DNA of 64,000 nt from contig NZ_LGHT01000025.1 in the NCBI RefSeq assembly GCF_001202035.1, positions 248,001 through 312,000 of the forward strand, written 5' to 3'. How positions within the stretch are numbered: position 1 is the first letter of the stretch; each line of letters opens with the position of its first letter. The translations under genes were made by a program, and so were the position numbers. The DNA comes from Pseudorhodobacter wandonensis. Its GTDB lineage: Bacteria > Pseudomonadota > Alphaproteobacteria > Rhodobacterales > Rhodobacteraceae. The notes beneath the pieces are model-generated. The model was not told where the DNA came from, searched no databases, and worked only from the letters and a program-made list of their open reading frames with translations. Below, piece by piece: positions 42,335-50,385 of the stretch.

Positions 42335-43747
42335 TTACCCCGCCAATACCCAAGTGTCTTTTACCCCGCCACCTTGTGACGAGTTCACAACCAGTGACCC
42401 CTCGGTCAGTGCCACGCGCGTCAGGCCACCCGGCACCAGTTCGGCACGCTCACCCACAAGGCAGTATGGCCGCAGATCAACGTGGCGCGGGGCGATGCCT
42501 TGGTCCACAAAGGTCGGCGTGGTTGACAGCGCCAACGTGGGTTGCGCGATGTAATTATGCGGCTTGGCCTTGATGCGCTTGGCAAAATCCTCAATTTCGG
42601 CCTTGGTCGATTTGGGGCCAACAAGCATACCGTAACCGCCCGAGCCATGAACCTCTTTGACGACAAGTTCTTTCAGATTATCCAGCACATATTTGCAATC
42701 ATCCGCCTTGGCACATTGCCACGTCGGGACGTTGTTCAAAATAGGCTCCTCGCCCAGATAAAAGCGGATCATCTCCGGCACGAATGTATAAACAGCCTTG
42801 TCGTCGGCCACCCCTGCGCCCGGTGCAGAACAAATCGACACGCCGCCCGAACGGTACACATCCATTAAACCCGGCACGCCCAGCATGGAATCGGGGCGGA
42901 AGCACAAAGGATCGATGAAATCATCATCAATCCGGCGGTAAATCACATCCACGCGGCGCGGGCCTTCGGTGGTGCGCATATAGACAAACTCGCCTTCGAC
43001 AAACAAATCCTGCCCCTCGACCAGTTCGACCCCCATCAGATCGGCCAAAAAGCTGTGTTCATAATAGGCCGAGTTGAAGTGACCCGGCGTCAAGATAACA
43101 ATCACCGGCTCGCCCTTGCATTTGCTGGGCGCAACCGAGGCCAATGTACGGCGCAGCAGGTCGGGGTAAACATCTACCGGCTCAATCCGGTTTTCGCGGA
43201 ACAGGGCGGGGAACATCCGCATCATGATCTCGCGGTTTTCCAGCATGTAGGACACGCCCGAAGGCGTGCGGCAATTGTCTTCAAGAACAAAAAAATCCTC
43301 AGGCCCGGTGCGAACCAGATCAACACCAACGATATGCGAATAAACGCCTTTGGGTGGCAAAAAGCCTACGACCGATTTTTCATAGGCTGCATTTTGATAA
43401 ACCAGATTGGCCGGAATGCGGCCTGCACGCACAATCTCGCCCCGCCCATACACATCGGCCAGAAAGGCGTTCAACGCGCGGGCCCGTTGCTTGACGCCGC
43501 GTTCCAGCTTTGCCCATTCAAAAGCCGAAAACACGCGGGGAAACATATCAAAAGGGATAAGCCGGTCAGGGTCGCCGCCCTCGCCATAGACGGCAAAGGT
43601 TATGCCGATGCGGCGAAACAGCGCCTCGGCCTCGGCCTGTTTCATCTGCTGCAATTCGGCGGGCATGTTGCGCATCCACTCATCAAGCTGGGCATAAGGC
43701 GCGCGAACCTGTCCACCGTCATACATCTCATTGAAATAGTTGGTCAT
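42335..43747 (-). CDS. circularly permuted ATP-grasp amidoligase (type 2)
   Basis: 470 residues. FDMFPRVFSAFEWAKLERGV, then RIDDDFIDPLCFRPDS and GSGGYGMLVGPKSTKAE are characteristic of the permuted ATP-grasp clan that forms amide bonds. Acidic Mg2+ and ATP-binding residues are conserved in the VVKEVHGSGGYG loop. It is first in the operon with alpha-E, transglutaminase, Anbu and a dehydrogenase. Genomic work on this clan suggests synthesis of a small peptide or peptide tag, so the combination looks like a make-and-process system. The leader upstream contains a long-range CCCCTGTC/GACAGGGG pair. Confidence 0.93.
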   Translation of the reverse strand: MTNYFNEMYDGGQVRAPYAQLDEWMRNMPAELQQMKQAEAEALFRRIGITFAVYGEGGDPDRLIPFDMFPRVFSAFEWAKLERGVKQRARALNAFLADVYGRGEIVRAGRIPANLVYQNAAYEKSVVGFLPPKGVYSHIVGVDLVRTGPEDFFVLEDNCRTPSGVSYMLENREIMMRMFPALFRENRIEPVDVYPDLLRRTLASVAPSKCKGEPVIVILTPGHFNSAYYEHSFLADLMGVELVEGQDLFVEGEFVYMRTTEGPRRVDVIYRRIDDDFIDPLCFRPDSMLGVPGLMDVYRSGGVSICSAPGAGVADDKAVYTFVPEMIRFYLGEEPILNNVPTWQCAKADDCKYVLDNLKELVVKEVHGSGGYGMLVGPKSTKAEIEDFAKRIKAKPHNYIAQPTLALSTTPTFVDQGIAPRHVDLRPYCLVGERAELVPGGLTRVALTEGSLVVNSSQGGGVKDTWVLAG

Positions 43748-43972
43748 GTAGGTGATGTCCCCCTGTCAGGCCAGGCAATTTGGGGCCTTGCGTTAGGGAT
43801 AGTAAGACAGGGGTTTAACAGAAAGGAAAGAGTGACGCGCTGTTTTTTGGCGCGGCATCCAAGGGTGCGCCCAAAATTTAGGCGCCAGCCCTCAAAGCAG
43901 TTTTTGGCGGGCGGGGTTGCGCAAGTTGGGGCAGCACCCCTAGATAGGTACAAATGAAAAAGAGGTTTGCCC

Positions 43973-45817
43973 ATGACGCTGTTTACCAAGATGCTGTTTG
44001 ACCGCCGCCCTGTGTTTGACGCCAATGCCACAGGTGCAGGCGGTTTGGGCAAGCTGCCCGATTGGGACCTGACCGACCTCTACCCTTCGCCCGATGCGCC
44101 CGAGTTTGACCGCGATATGGACTGGCTGGAAAAGGCCTGTGCAGATTTCGCCGCCACATACGAAGGCAAGCTTGCCACCTTGGATGCCGCCGCAATGTTG
44201 GCCTGCGTACAGGCCTATGAGGCGATCGATGTAACGGCAGGGCGCGTGATGTCCTATGCCGGCTTGCGCTATTACCAAAACACGATGGATTCCGAGCGCG
44301 CCAAGTTTATGGCCGATGCGCAGGATGAGATCACGACGTTTACCACGCCTTTGGTATTTTACAGCCTTGAATTCAACCGCTTGGACGAAGCGCATCTGGC
44401 GGGATTGCTTGCCGCCAATGCCGATCTGGCACGGTATAAGCCGGTGTTTGACCGCATGCGCGCCATGCGCCCGCACCAATTGTCGGATGAGATGGAAAAG
44501 TTCCTGCACGACCAATCCACTGTCGGGGCCGCCGCGTGGAACCGCTTGTTTGATGAAACCATGGCGGGCCTAATGTTTGAGGTGGCTGGCGAGGAAGAGC
44601 CACTAAACCTTGAGGCCACGCTGAACCTTCTGACCGACACGGACCGCGCGAAACGCGAGGCGGCTGCGCGTGCACTTGCTGCGGTTTTTGATAAGAATAT
44701 CAAACTGTTCGCGCGCGTTCATAATACGTTGTGTAAAGAGAAAGAGGTCGAAGACCGCTGGCGCAAGATGCCCAACCCACAAGCTGGTCGGCATTTGGCA
44801 AACCATGTGGAACCTGAGGTGGTCGAGGCGCTGCGCAATGCCGTTGTCGCCGCGTATCCGAAACTGTCGCACCGCTATTACGCGCTGAAAGCCAAGTGGA
44901 TGGGGCTGGACACCTTGCAGGTCTGGGACCGCAACGCACCCCTGCCGCAAGAAGCGCCCAAGCTGGTAAATTGGGACCAAGCCCGCAAAACCGTGACCGA
45001 GGCCTATGCCGCGTTCTCGCCCAAAATGGCCGAGCTGGCCGAGCCGTTCTTCACTAAGGGCTGGATTGATGCCGGCGTGAAACCGGGCAAAGCACCGGGC
45101 GCATTTGCGCACCCTACTGTCACCACAGTACACCCCTATGTGATGCTGAACTATCTGGGAAAACCCCGTGATGTCATGACCTTGGCGCATGAACTTGGTC
45201 ATGGTGTGCATCAGGTTCTGGCAGCAGGCCAAGGCGAGCTATTGTCATCCACCCCTCTGACCTTGGCCGAAACAGCCAGCGTGTTTGGCGAAATGCTGAC
45301 CTTCCGCAAGCTTTTGGACGGCGCCAAGACCAAGGCCGAGCGCAAGACCCTGCTGGCGGGCAAAGTTGAGGATATGATCAACACGGTCGTCCGCCAGATC
45401 GCGTTTTACGACTTTGAGTGCAAACTGCATGAGGCGCGCCGCGATGGTGAACTGACGCCGGACGATATCAACGCGCTGTGGATGTCGGTGCAGGCACAAA
45501 GCCTTGGGCCGGTCTTCGACTTTATGGACGGGTATGAAACCTTTTGGGCCTATATCCCGCATTTCGTGCATTCGCCGTTCTACGTCTACGCCTATGCCTT
45601 TGGTGATGGCCTTGTTAACGCGCTTTATGCCGCCTATGCCGATGGCCTTCCGGGGTTTGAGGAAAAGTACTTTGAGATGCTGAAAGCCGGTGGGTCCAAG
45701 CATCACAAGGAATTGCTCGCGCCATTCGGGTTGGATGCCAGCGACCCCGCGTTCTGGGATAAGGGTCTTGATATGATTTCCGGCTTTATTGACGAGCTGG
45801 AAGCAATGGAAGACTGA
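43973..45817 (+). CDS. pepF: M3 family oligoendopeptidase F
   Basis: 614-residue cytoplasmic zinc metallopeptidase degrading oligopeptides. The HEXXH zinc motif is TLAHELGHGVHQ with His406-Glu407 and His410, and the third ligand region is ETASVFGEMLTF. YETFWAYIPHFVHSPFYVYA near the C-terminus supplies substrate-binding Tyr/His. The start at 43973 follows AGAGG; a TTG six bases upstream is less likely. It is divergent from the Anbu operon across 225 bp. A peptidase beside a peptide-processing operon is suggestive, but the two have separate promoters. Confidence 0.93.
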   Translation: MTLFTKMLFDRRPVFDANATGAGGLGKLPDWDLTDLYPSPDAPEFDRDMDWLEKACADFAATYEGKLATLDAAAMLACVQAYEAIDVTAGRVMSYAGLRYYQNTMDSERAKFMADAQDEITTFTTPLVFYSLEFNRLDEAHLAGLLAANADLARYKPVFDRMRAMRPHQLSDEMEKFLHDQSTVGAAAWNRLFDETMAGLMFEVAGEEEPLNLEATLNLLTDTDRAKREAAARALAAVFDKNIKLFARVHNTLCKEKEVEDRWRKMPNPQAGRHLANHVEPEVVEALRNAVVAAYPKLSHRYYALKAKWMGLDTLQVWDRNAPLPQEAPKLVNWDQARKTVTEAYAAFSPKMAELAEPFFTKGWIDAGVKPGKAPGAFAHPTVTTVHPYVMLNYLGKPRDVMTLAHELGHGVHQVLAAGQGELLSSTPLTLAETASVFGEMLTFRKLLDGAKTKAERKTLLAGKVEDMINTVVRQIAFYDFECKLHEARRDGELTPDDINALWMSVQAQSLGPVFDFMDGYETFWAYIPHFVHSPFYVYAYAFGDGLVNALYAAYADGLPGFEEKYFEMLKAGGSKHHKELLAPFGLDASDPAFWDKGLDMISGFIDELEAMED

Positions 45818-45820
45818 CTG

Positions 45821-46162
45821 ATGACGCGCGAAGAGATCAACGCGATTTGTCGATCGCTTCGCGCGGTGACCCATGTCGTGCAATGGGGTGGCGCCGATGT
45901 CTGGAAAGTGGGCGGCAAGGTCTTTGCCATCAACTGGGACGATGGGGTGACATTCAAGGCGAGCGACATGGCGTTTGAGGTGCTACAGGGCGGGCCAGGC
46001 ATTGGCCCTGCCCCGTACATGGCGTCACGGGGCCTGAAATGGCTAAAGAATTACGGGACCGAGGGGCTTTCGGATGCGGCGCTACGTGACCATTTGGTTG
46101 CGTCTTATGACATGGTGTTCGCAGGGCTGACCAAGAAAAAACAAGTCGAGCTATTGGGCTAG
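45821..46162 (+). CDS. MmcQ/YjbR family protein
   Basis: 113-residue protein with the double-wing YjbR fold, ending in helices (DHLVASYDMVFAGLTKKKQ). The N-terminal AVTHVVQWGGADVWKVGGKVFA is typical. Members bind DNA weakly in vitro, but the cellular role is unknown. It starts 3 bp after the pepF stop codon, so it is co-transcribed and probably translationally coupled. The 3' end overlaps the convergent glycosyltransferase gene by 12 bp. Confidence 0.85.
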   Translation: MTREEINAICRSLRAVTHVVQWGGADVWKVGGKVFAINWDDGVTFKASDMAFEVLQGGPGIGPAPYMASRGLKWLKNYGTEGLSDAALRDHLVASYDMVFAGLTKKKQVELLG

Positions 46163-47092
46163 TGGATAACCTGCAGCAGCGACCCGCGCCAGAAAATCAT
46201 CGACCAGCGTTTCTTTGCCCGCATTAATACAGTTCAGGTCGAAATACCAGTACAAAAACGCGTCATGTGGCCAAGTGGTTTGTGTCGCCTGCGCAATAGC
46301 GGCCTCCATTTCGGCGGCAGTCTTTACCGTCACGGCGCAATGGTGAAAATCGGTTTGGCCGCACAGCACAACCGGCACGCCCTGCATCATCGCCTCGATC
46401 CCGACCGCCGAATTGATCGTAACGCAAACGGCAGCCTGCGCCAGAATATCGTGGATATTGGCGTCGGCAATCTGAATACGCGGGTCACGGCCTGCGATGC
46501 GGTTTAAAAACCGGCGGGTGGTAGGGTCGTGGTCGCGCGGATGCGGCTTGATGACAATGGCACGCGGATCATCGCGCGCCATCAGCGCCTTAACCATCTG
46601 GCGCAAATCAAGATGGCAGGTTTCCATTGCATCGCGGTGGCCTTCAGATTGCAGAAAGACGGCAATACACCCCGATGGAATCTGCGCGGTTTGCATAGGT
46701 TGCTCATAGCGCGATTTGCGCTGCTTGACCCAACGCTTACGCAACCGATTGGCAAAATCCGTGGCAAGTTCGCTATCTATCACATTGGGATAAAATGATT
46801 TTTCGGAAATTGATGACAGCGCTCGAATGCCCCAAGGGTCGAGGTTCCAAAACGGGTAAACATAGGCGATGCCGGTGTTCAAAACCCGCGCGTGGCGCTG
46901 GGTGCCATGGTCCACGATATGAAAATCATCGCTTGTCGCCACCTCGGGCAACAGCGTCAATCGGTCATGCAGCGCAAGCGTGACACGGTGCCCCCGTGCC
47001 GCCAAGCCTTGGGTCAGCTTGGCGTAATAAGGTTTCATCTCGGCCCGGTCACGCAGAACCGTGCCGGGAAGGTGAAAGGTAAAACCACTCAC
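46151..47092 (-). CDS. capsule polysaccharide synthesis/transfer protein (KpsC/KpsS-like)
   Basis: 313-residue GT-B-like glycosyltransferase of the capsule-synthesis group. IVIKPHPRDHDPTTRRFL and CVTINSAVGIEAMMQGVPVV are the nucleotide-sugar/phosphate motifs shared with KpsS, LipB and CDP-glycerol transferases. There is no signal or membrane segment. KpsS-type enzymes add beta-Kdo linkers to lipid for capsule assembly, but the acceptor here is unknown. It overlaps the Gfo/Idh/MocA oxidoreductase upstream by 4 bp, hence coupled translation and a likely shared sugar pathway. Confidence 0.75.
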   Translation of the reverse strand: MSGFTFHLPGTVLRDRAEMKPYYAKLTQGLAARGHRVTLALHDRLTLLPEVATSDDFHIVDHGTQRHARVLNTGIAYVYPFWNLDPWGIRALSSISEKSFYPNVIDSELATDFANRLRKRWVKQRKSRYEQPMQTAQIPSGCIAVFLQSEGHRDAMETCHLDLRQMVKALMARDDPRAIVIKPHPRDHDPTTRRFLNRIAGRDPRIQIADANIHDILAQAAVCVTINSAVGIEAMMQGVPVVLCGQTDFHHCAVTVKTAAEMEAAIAQATQTTWPHDAFLYWYFDLNCINAGKETLVDDFLARVAAAGYPLAQ

Positions 47093-48081
47093 GCTAGCGA
47101 GATCACCGAGGCGTTGGCAAAGGCCATATCGATCATAGCGGCAGTACCGTATGTAAACTCCAGCGGGCAGGCATAGGGCGTGCCGCCTCTGATGCTGTCA
47201 CCAAAGTTCTCTACTTGCAGCACGTAATGGTTAACGCCGGGCCAACGCTCAGTGGTGACGGACATACCTTGGCGCAGCTCCAACTGGGCCTCGGCAAAGA
47301 CATTGGGGTTGAATGGCGCGGTTAGGCGGATCACGCCTTTGTCGCCGTGAAAGGTCATTTCCTGCCGGTTGTGCAACCGCATCGAGGTAATGGCGGAATA
47401 GGTGTAGCGCCCCAGCGGGCCGGCCATCAGCCCCGTTACCTGCGCCCAAACGTCAACGCCATTTTCCTGCCGCATCACGCAGCTCAGGCTTTCGGGTTCG
47501 GCCCCTGTCACAAAGCGGGCCGAGCCGTAAGTATAGACGCCAATATCATAAATGCCGCCGCCACCGGTATCGGCTTTGTTGCGGATATTGCCGGGGTCGC
47601 TGCGGTTATCATAGGAAAACACGCCATCCACATGGGTCAAGCTGCCAATGGCACCGGATTGTACCAGTTCGCGGGCTCGGTGCCATTGCGGGTGGTGAAC
47701 AATCATATAAGCCTCGGCCGCGAGCAGGCCAGACGCGTCACGGGCGGCGATGATCTTTGCAATTTCATCCGCGCGCAGGCAAATCGGCTTTTCGGTCAGC
47801 ACATGTTTGCCTGCCGCCAGCGCCTTTAGCGTCCATTCCACATGCAGATGGTTTGGTAGCGGGATGTAAACCGCGTCGATTGTGGCGTCAGCCAATAGCG
47901 CGTCATAACTGGCATGGGTTTTCAGGCCCGGTGCAAAGGCCCTGAACGGCGCAGCCTTTTCGGGCGAAGAGGTGGCGATGGCAGCCAGCTCGGCACCTTT
48001 GGCCGCGTGAATGGCAGGTGCCATATGCTCGCGTGCGAACTTTGCAGCACCAAGGATTCCCCAACGGATCGGTTTTGTCAT
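47089..48081 (-). CDS. Gfo/Idh/MocA family sugar oxidoreductase
   Basis: 330-residue NAD(P)-dependent dehydrogenase. The N-terminal Rossmann fold has RWGILGAAKFAREHMAP, and the conserved catalytic motif is LTEKPICLRADE, with the lysine of the EKP triplet. A D..H-type region follows (GGGGIYDIGVYT). Substrates of this family are sugars, sugar nucleotides or inositols. ATG 48081 follows AAGGGG; the longer upstream frame is not family-like. It is coupled to the capsule-type glycosyltransferase. Its start is 83 bp from the nearest of three palindromic operators. Confidence 0.88.
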   Translation of the reverse strand: MTKPIRWGILGAAKFAREHMAPAIHAAKGAELAAIATSSPEKAAPFRAFAPGLKTHASYDALLADATIDAVYIPLPNHLHVEWTLKALAAGKHVLTEKPICLRADEIAKIIAARDASGLLAAEAYMIVHHPQWHRARELVQSGAIGSLTHVDGVFSYDNRSDPGNIRNKADTGGGGIYDIGVYTYGSARFVTGAEPESLSCVMRQENGVDVWAQVTGLMAGPLGRYTYSAITSMRLHNRQEMTFHGDKGVIRLTAPFNPNVFAEAQLELRQGMSVTTERWPGVNHYVLQVENFGDSIRGGTPYACPLEFTYGTAAMIDMAFANASVISLA

Positions 48082-48163
48082 GTTATTCCCCTTTTTGCGG
48101 CAGCCTAACCCGCCCCGCGTGATTGGGAAAGATATAGTTCGCCCACACGTGACGCCACGTAAG

Positions 48164-48230
48164 TGAACCTCGTTCACGCTTTCCATTGACGACTCCAGAA
48201 ATATGAACAATGTTCAATGAACAACGTTCA
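48164..48230. promoter_or_regulatory. triple TGAAC-N3-GTTCA operator in a divergent promoter
   Basis: Three 13-bp palindromes: TGAACCTCGTTCA (48164-48176), TGAACAATGTTCA (48204-48216) and TGAACAACGTTCA (48218-48230). The first extends to GTGAAC/GTTCAC. Centres are 40 and 14 bp apart. They lie between the divergent oxidoreductase and small exported-protein genes, and the last is 17 bp before the latter's start codon. A TTGACG that may be a -35 element lies at 48186-48191. The form suits a dimeric TetR-type repressor, but none is encoded nearby. Confidence 0.8.
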
Positions 48231-48246
48231 ACCAATGGAGGATGTC

Positions 48247-48570
48247 ATGTTGAAGCAGCTTACAGCCCTACTCCCAGCCCTTGGCCTGACAGTGGCCCCT
48301 GCCCTTGCAGGCGGCAGCTCGGAACACTCGGCGCAGGCCGGCTATCTCTCGGGTCAGGCGTCAAGCCAATCGTCGCAAGCAATTGCATCGGGGGCAGCCG
48401 CCGTAGTGGCTGTGCCACTGGTCGTCTTTGGCGCAGGCATCACGATTTCCGGCGCCGCGCTGGCCGAGGTTGGCACCGGCTCGATGGCCGCAGGCAGCGC
48501 ATTTGCCACGACGGGTGACGATAAACCCACGCGCCACGTCAAACCCGACGGCGCACCGCGTCTCGATTAA
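48247..48570 (+). CDS. small exported Gly/Ala-rich protein
   Basis: 107 residues with a signal peptide (MLKQLTALLPALGLTVAPAL, cleaved about residue 22). After a Ser/Gln-rich segment (SEHSAQAGYLSGQASSQSSQ) comes a 40-residue hydrophobic Gly/Ala/Val stretch (AAAVVAVPLVVFGAGITISG) with small-residue periodicity, then a polar charged tail. I do not recognise a family. GGAGG 5 bp before ATG 48247 fixes the start. It is first of a two-gene unit with the DUF2145 gene 20 bp downstream, under the triple operator. Confidence 0.75.
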   Translation: MLKQLTALLPALGLTVAPALAGGSSEHSAQAGYLSGQASSQSSQAIASGAAAVVAVPLVVFGAGITISGAALAEVGTGSMAAGSAFATTGDDKPTRHVKPDGAPRLD

Positions 48571-48590
48571 CCTTGCAACAGGAGAGCATC

Positions 48591-49385
48591 ATGTATCGTT
48601 GGATTATCCTTGCGTTTCTTGCACTGTGTTTGGCCCTGCCCGTTCATGCGGGCAGTTCCGAGGCCGGTAGGCCCCAGTTGCCGGCAAATGAAGTGGCCGC
48701 GTTTTCAAACCGGGTTCAGCAGGATCTGGCTGCGCGTGGCGCACATGTGGCGATAGTGGCACGGATGGGCCGCAACCCCGACCACTTGCCTGCGGGCGTG
48801 CACTACACGCATGTCAGCTTTTGGGTACTGTCGCAGATAAAAACCGCAGATGGCAAAACCGGCACCGGATACCGCGCCTACAACCTTTATCAACAGGGGC
48901 AAAACGGCACGCGCAGCAAGTTGGTACAGGACAGCCCTGCCGATTTCTTTGCTGGCGCCTATCGATTTGACGCGGGGATTATTATTCCAGACATCCGGTT
49001 GCAGAAAAAACTGCTCGCGGTGATCAACAGCCCGACCTACGCGAAACTGCATAACCCGCGCTATTCGGTGCTGGCCAATCCTTTCACATCCGAGTTTCAG
49101 AACTGCACCGAGCATACGCTGGATGTCATAATGTCCACTATCTACGGCACCCGCGACATTGCACAGATCAAAGCGAATGAAGCCGCCTATTTCAAACCGC
49201 AGGTCATCGCGATTGGCGGGGTAAAGCGGGCACTGGCCCCTGTAGCAAGCCAAGCACTAACCACATCCGATCACGGCCCGGTGGTGGCAACGGCAACCTT
49301 TGGCTCTATCGCCCGTTTCATGAAGGCAAATGGTCTGGCAAGCCAAGTGTACCGTTTAACGCCCGAAGCGGCCTACCGATATTAA
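48591..49385 (+). CDS. DUF2145 exported protein, possible permuted papain-like enzyme
   Basis: 264 residues: signal peptide MYRWIILAFLALCLALPVHA, then a DUF2145-type domain. Two motifs stand out: HYTHVSFWV with His74 on a predicted strand, and FQNCTEHTLDVI with Cys172 at the start of a helix. A strand-borne His before a helix-capping NC is the order in circularly permuted NlpC/P60-like (LRAT/YiiX type) hydrolases. That reading is my inference. The ATG at 48591 follows AGGAG. It is co-transcribed with the small exported protein upstream and ends in a bidirectional terminator. Confidence 0.8.
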   Translation: MYRWIILAFLALCLALPVHAGSSEAGRPQLPANEVAAFSNRVQQDLAARGAHVAIVARMGRNPDHLPAGVHYTHVSFWVLSQIKTADGKTGTGYRAYNLYQQGQNGTRSKLVQDSPADFFAGAYRFDAGIIIPDIRLQKKLLAVINSPTYAKLHNPRYSVLANPFTSEFQNCTEHTLDVIMSTIYGTRDIAQIKANEAAYFKPQVIAIGGVKRALAPVASQALTTSDHGPVVATATFGSIARFMKANGLASQVYRLTPEAAYRY

Positions 49386-49405
49386 GCGTCTGTATCTGTG
49401 CAAAA

Positions 49406-49432
49406 AAAATGGCCCCGCTTTGGGGCCATTTT
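49406..49432. terminator. bidirectional terminator between DUF2145 gene and rpoH
   Basis: Inverted repeat AAAATGGCCCC / GGGGCCATTTT with a 5-nt loop, preceded by an A-run and followed by T residues. It serves both convergent genes. Confidence 0.92.
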
Positions 49433-49435
49433 GTC

Positions 49436-50332
49436 TTATGCAGGAATGGCCATGCCTTTTTCGCGGGCCAGCTCGCGCATTTTATCTTGCAACTTTTCAA
49501 AGGCCCGCACCTCGATTTGGCGGATGCGTTCACGGCTGACACTATAGGTTTCGGACAACTCTTCCAGCGTGGCTGGCACATCATTCAGACGGCGCTGCAC
49601 CAGGATGTCTTTTTCACGATCGTTCAAGACAGCCATCGCCTGCACCATCATATCGCGGCGAATGTCCAATTCGTCCTTTTCGGCATAGTCGCCGGCTTGG
49701 TCGCTGTCTTCGTCTTCCAGCCAATCTTGCCACTGGGCCGTACCTTCGCCCTCGGCCCCAACGGTCACGTTCAAGGATGCATCTCCGCCGGACAAACGGC
49801 GATTCATTGAAATGACCTCATCCTCGGTCACATTCAGATCACGCGCGATTTGGGCGACGTTTTCAGGGCGCAGATCGCCCTCTTCCAACGCGCCAAGTTT
49901 TGCCTTGGCTTTTCGCAGGTTGAAAAACAGCTTTTTCTGCGCGGCAGTGGTGCCGAGTTTGACCAATGACCACGAACGCAAGATATATTCCTGAATGCTG
50001 GCACGGATCCACCACATCGCATAGGTGGCAAGGCGAAAGCCTTTTTCGGGGTCAAAGCGTTTGACAGCTTGCATCAGGCCCACGTTCGCCTCGGAAATCA
50101 CCTCGGCCTGGGGCAAGCCATAGCCGCGATAGCCCATGGCAATTTTGGCTGCCAGTCGCAGGTGAGATGTGACCATTTTATGCGCGGCCGTGCTGTCCTG
50201 GTGATCTACCCAGCGCTTGGCCAACATGTATTCTTCTTCGGGTTCCAGCAGCGGGAACTTGCGGATTTCCTGCATATAGCGGTTCAGCCCTTGTTCCGGG
50301 CTTGGTGCTGGCAGATTTGCATAAGTACTCAT
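49436..50332 (-). CDS. rpoH: heat-shock sigma factor sigma-32
   Basis: 298-residue alternative sigma factor directing RNA polymerase to heat-shock promoters. Region 2 (GLMQAVKRFDPEKGFRLATY, AMWWIRASIQEYILRSW), the RpoH box QKKLFFNLRK and region 4 with a C-terminal HTH (TYSVSRERIRQIEVRAFEKL) are all present. ATG 50332 (6 bp from GGAGG) is favoured over the adjacent ATG 50335. Rhodobacterales commonly have two rpoH genes, and which one this is cannot be decided here. Two related 15-bp sequences lie upstream in the 5' region. Confidence 0.95.
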   Translation of the reverse strand: MSTYANLPAPSPEQGLNRYMQEIRKFPLLEPEEEYMLAKRWVDHQDSTAAHKMVTSHLRLAAKIAMGYRGYGLPQAEVISEANVGLMQAVKRFDPEKGFRLATYAMWWIRASIQEYILRSWSLVKLGTTAAQKKLFFNLRKAKAKLGALEEGDLRPENVAQIARDLNVTEDEVISMNRRLSGGDASLNVTVGAEGEGTAQWQDWLEDEDSDQAGDYAEKDELDIRRDMMVQAMAVLNDREKDILVQRRLNDVPATLEELSETYSVSRERIRQIEVRAFEKLQDKMRELAREKGMAIPA

Positions 50333-50385
50333 CATCGTCCTCCGTTCCGCATTCGGTCATTTGCCGTGCCGCGGATTGGCACTAT

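Noticed and set aside
48204-48230. GAAC/GTTC repeats considered as a LexA site
   Set aside because: The alphaproteobacterial LexA motif has GTTC-N7-GTTC (or GAAC-N7-GAAC). Here direct GTTC copies are spaced by 10 bp, and the genes are not SOS genes.
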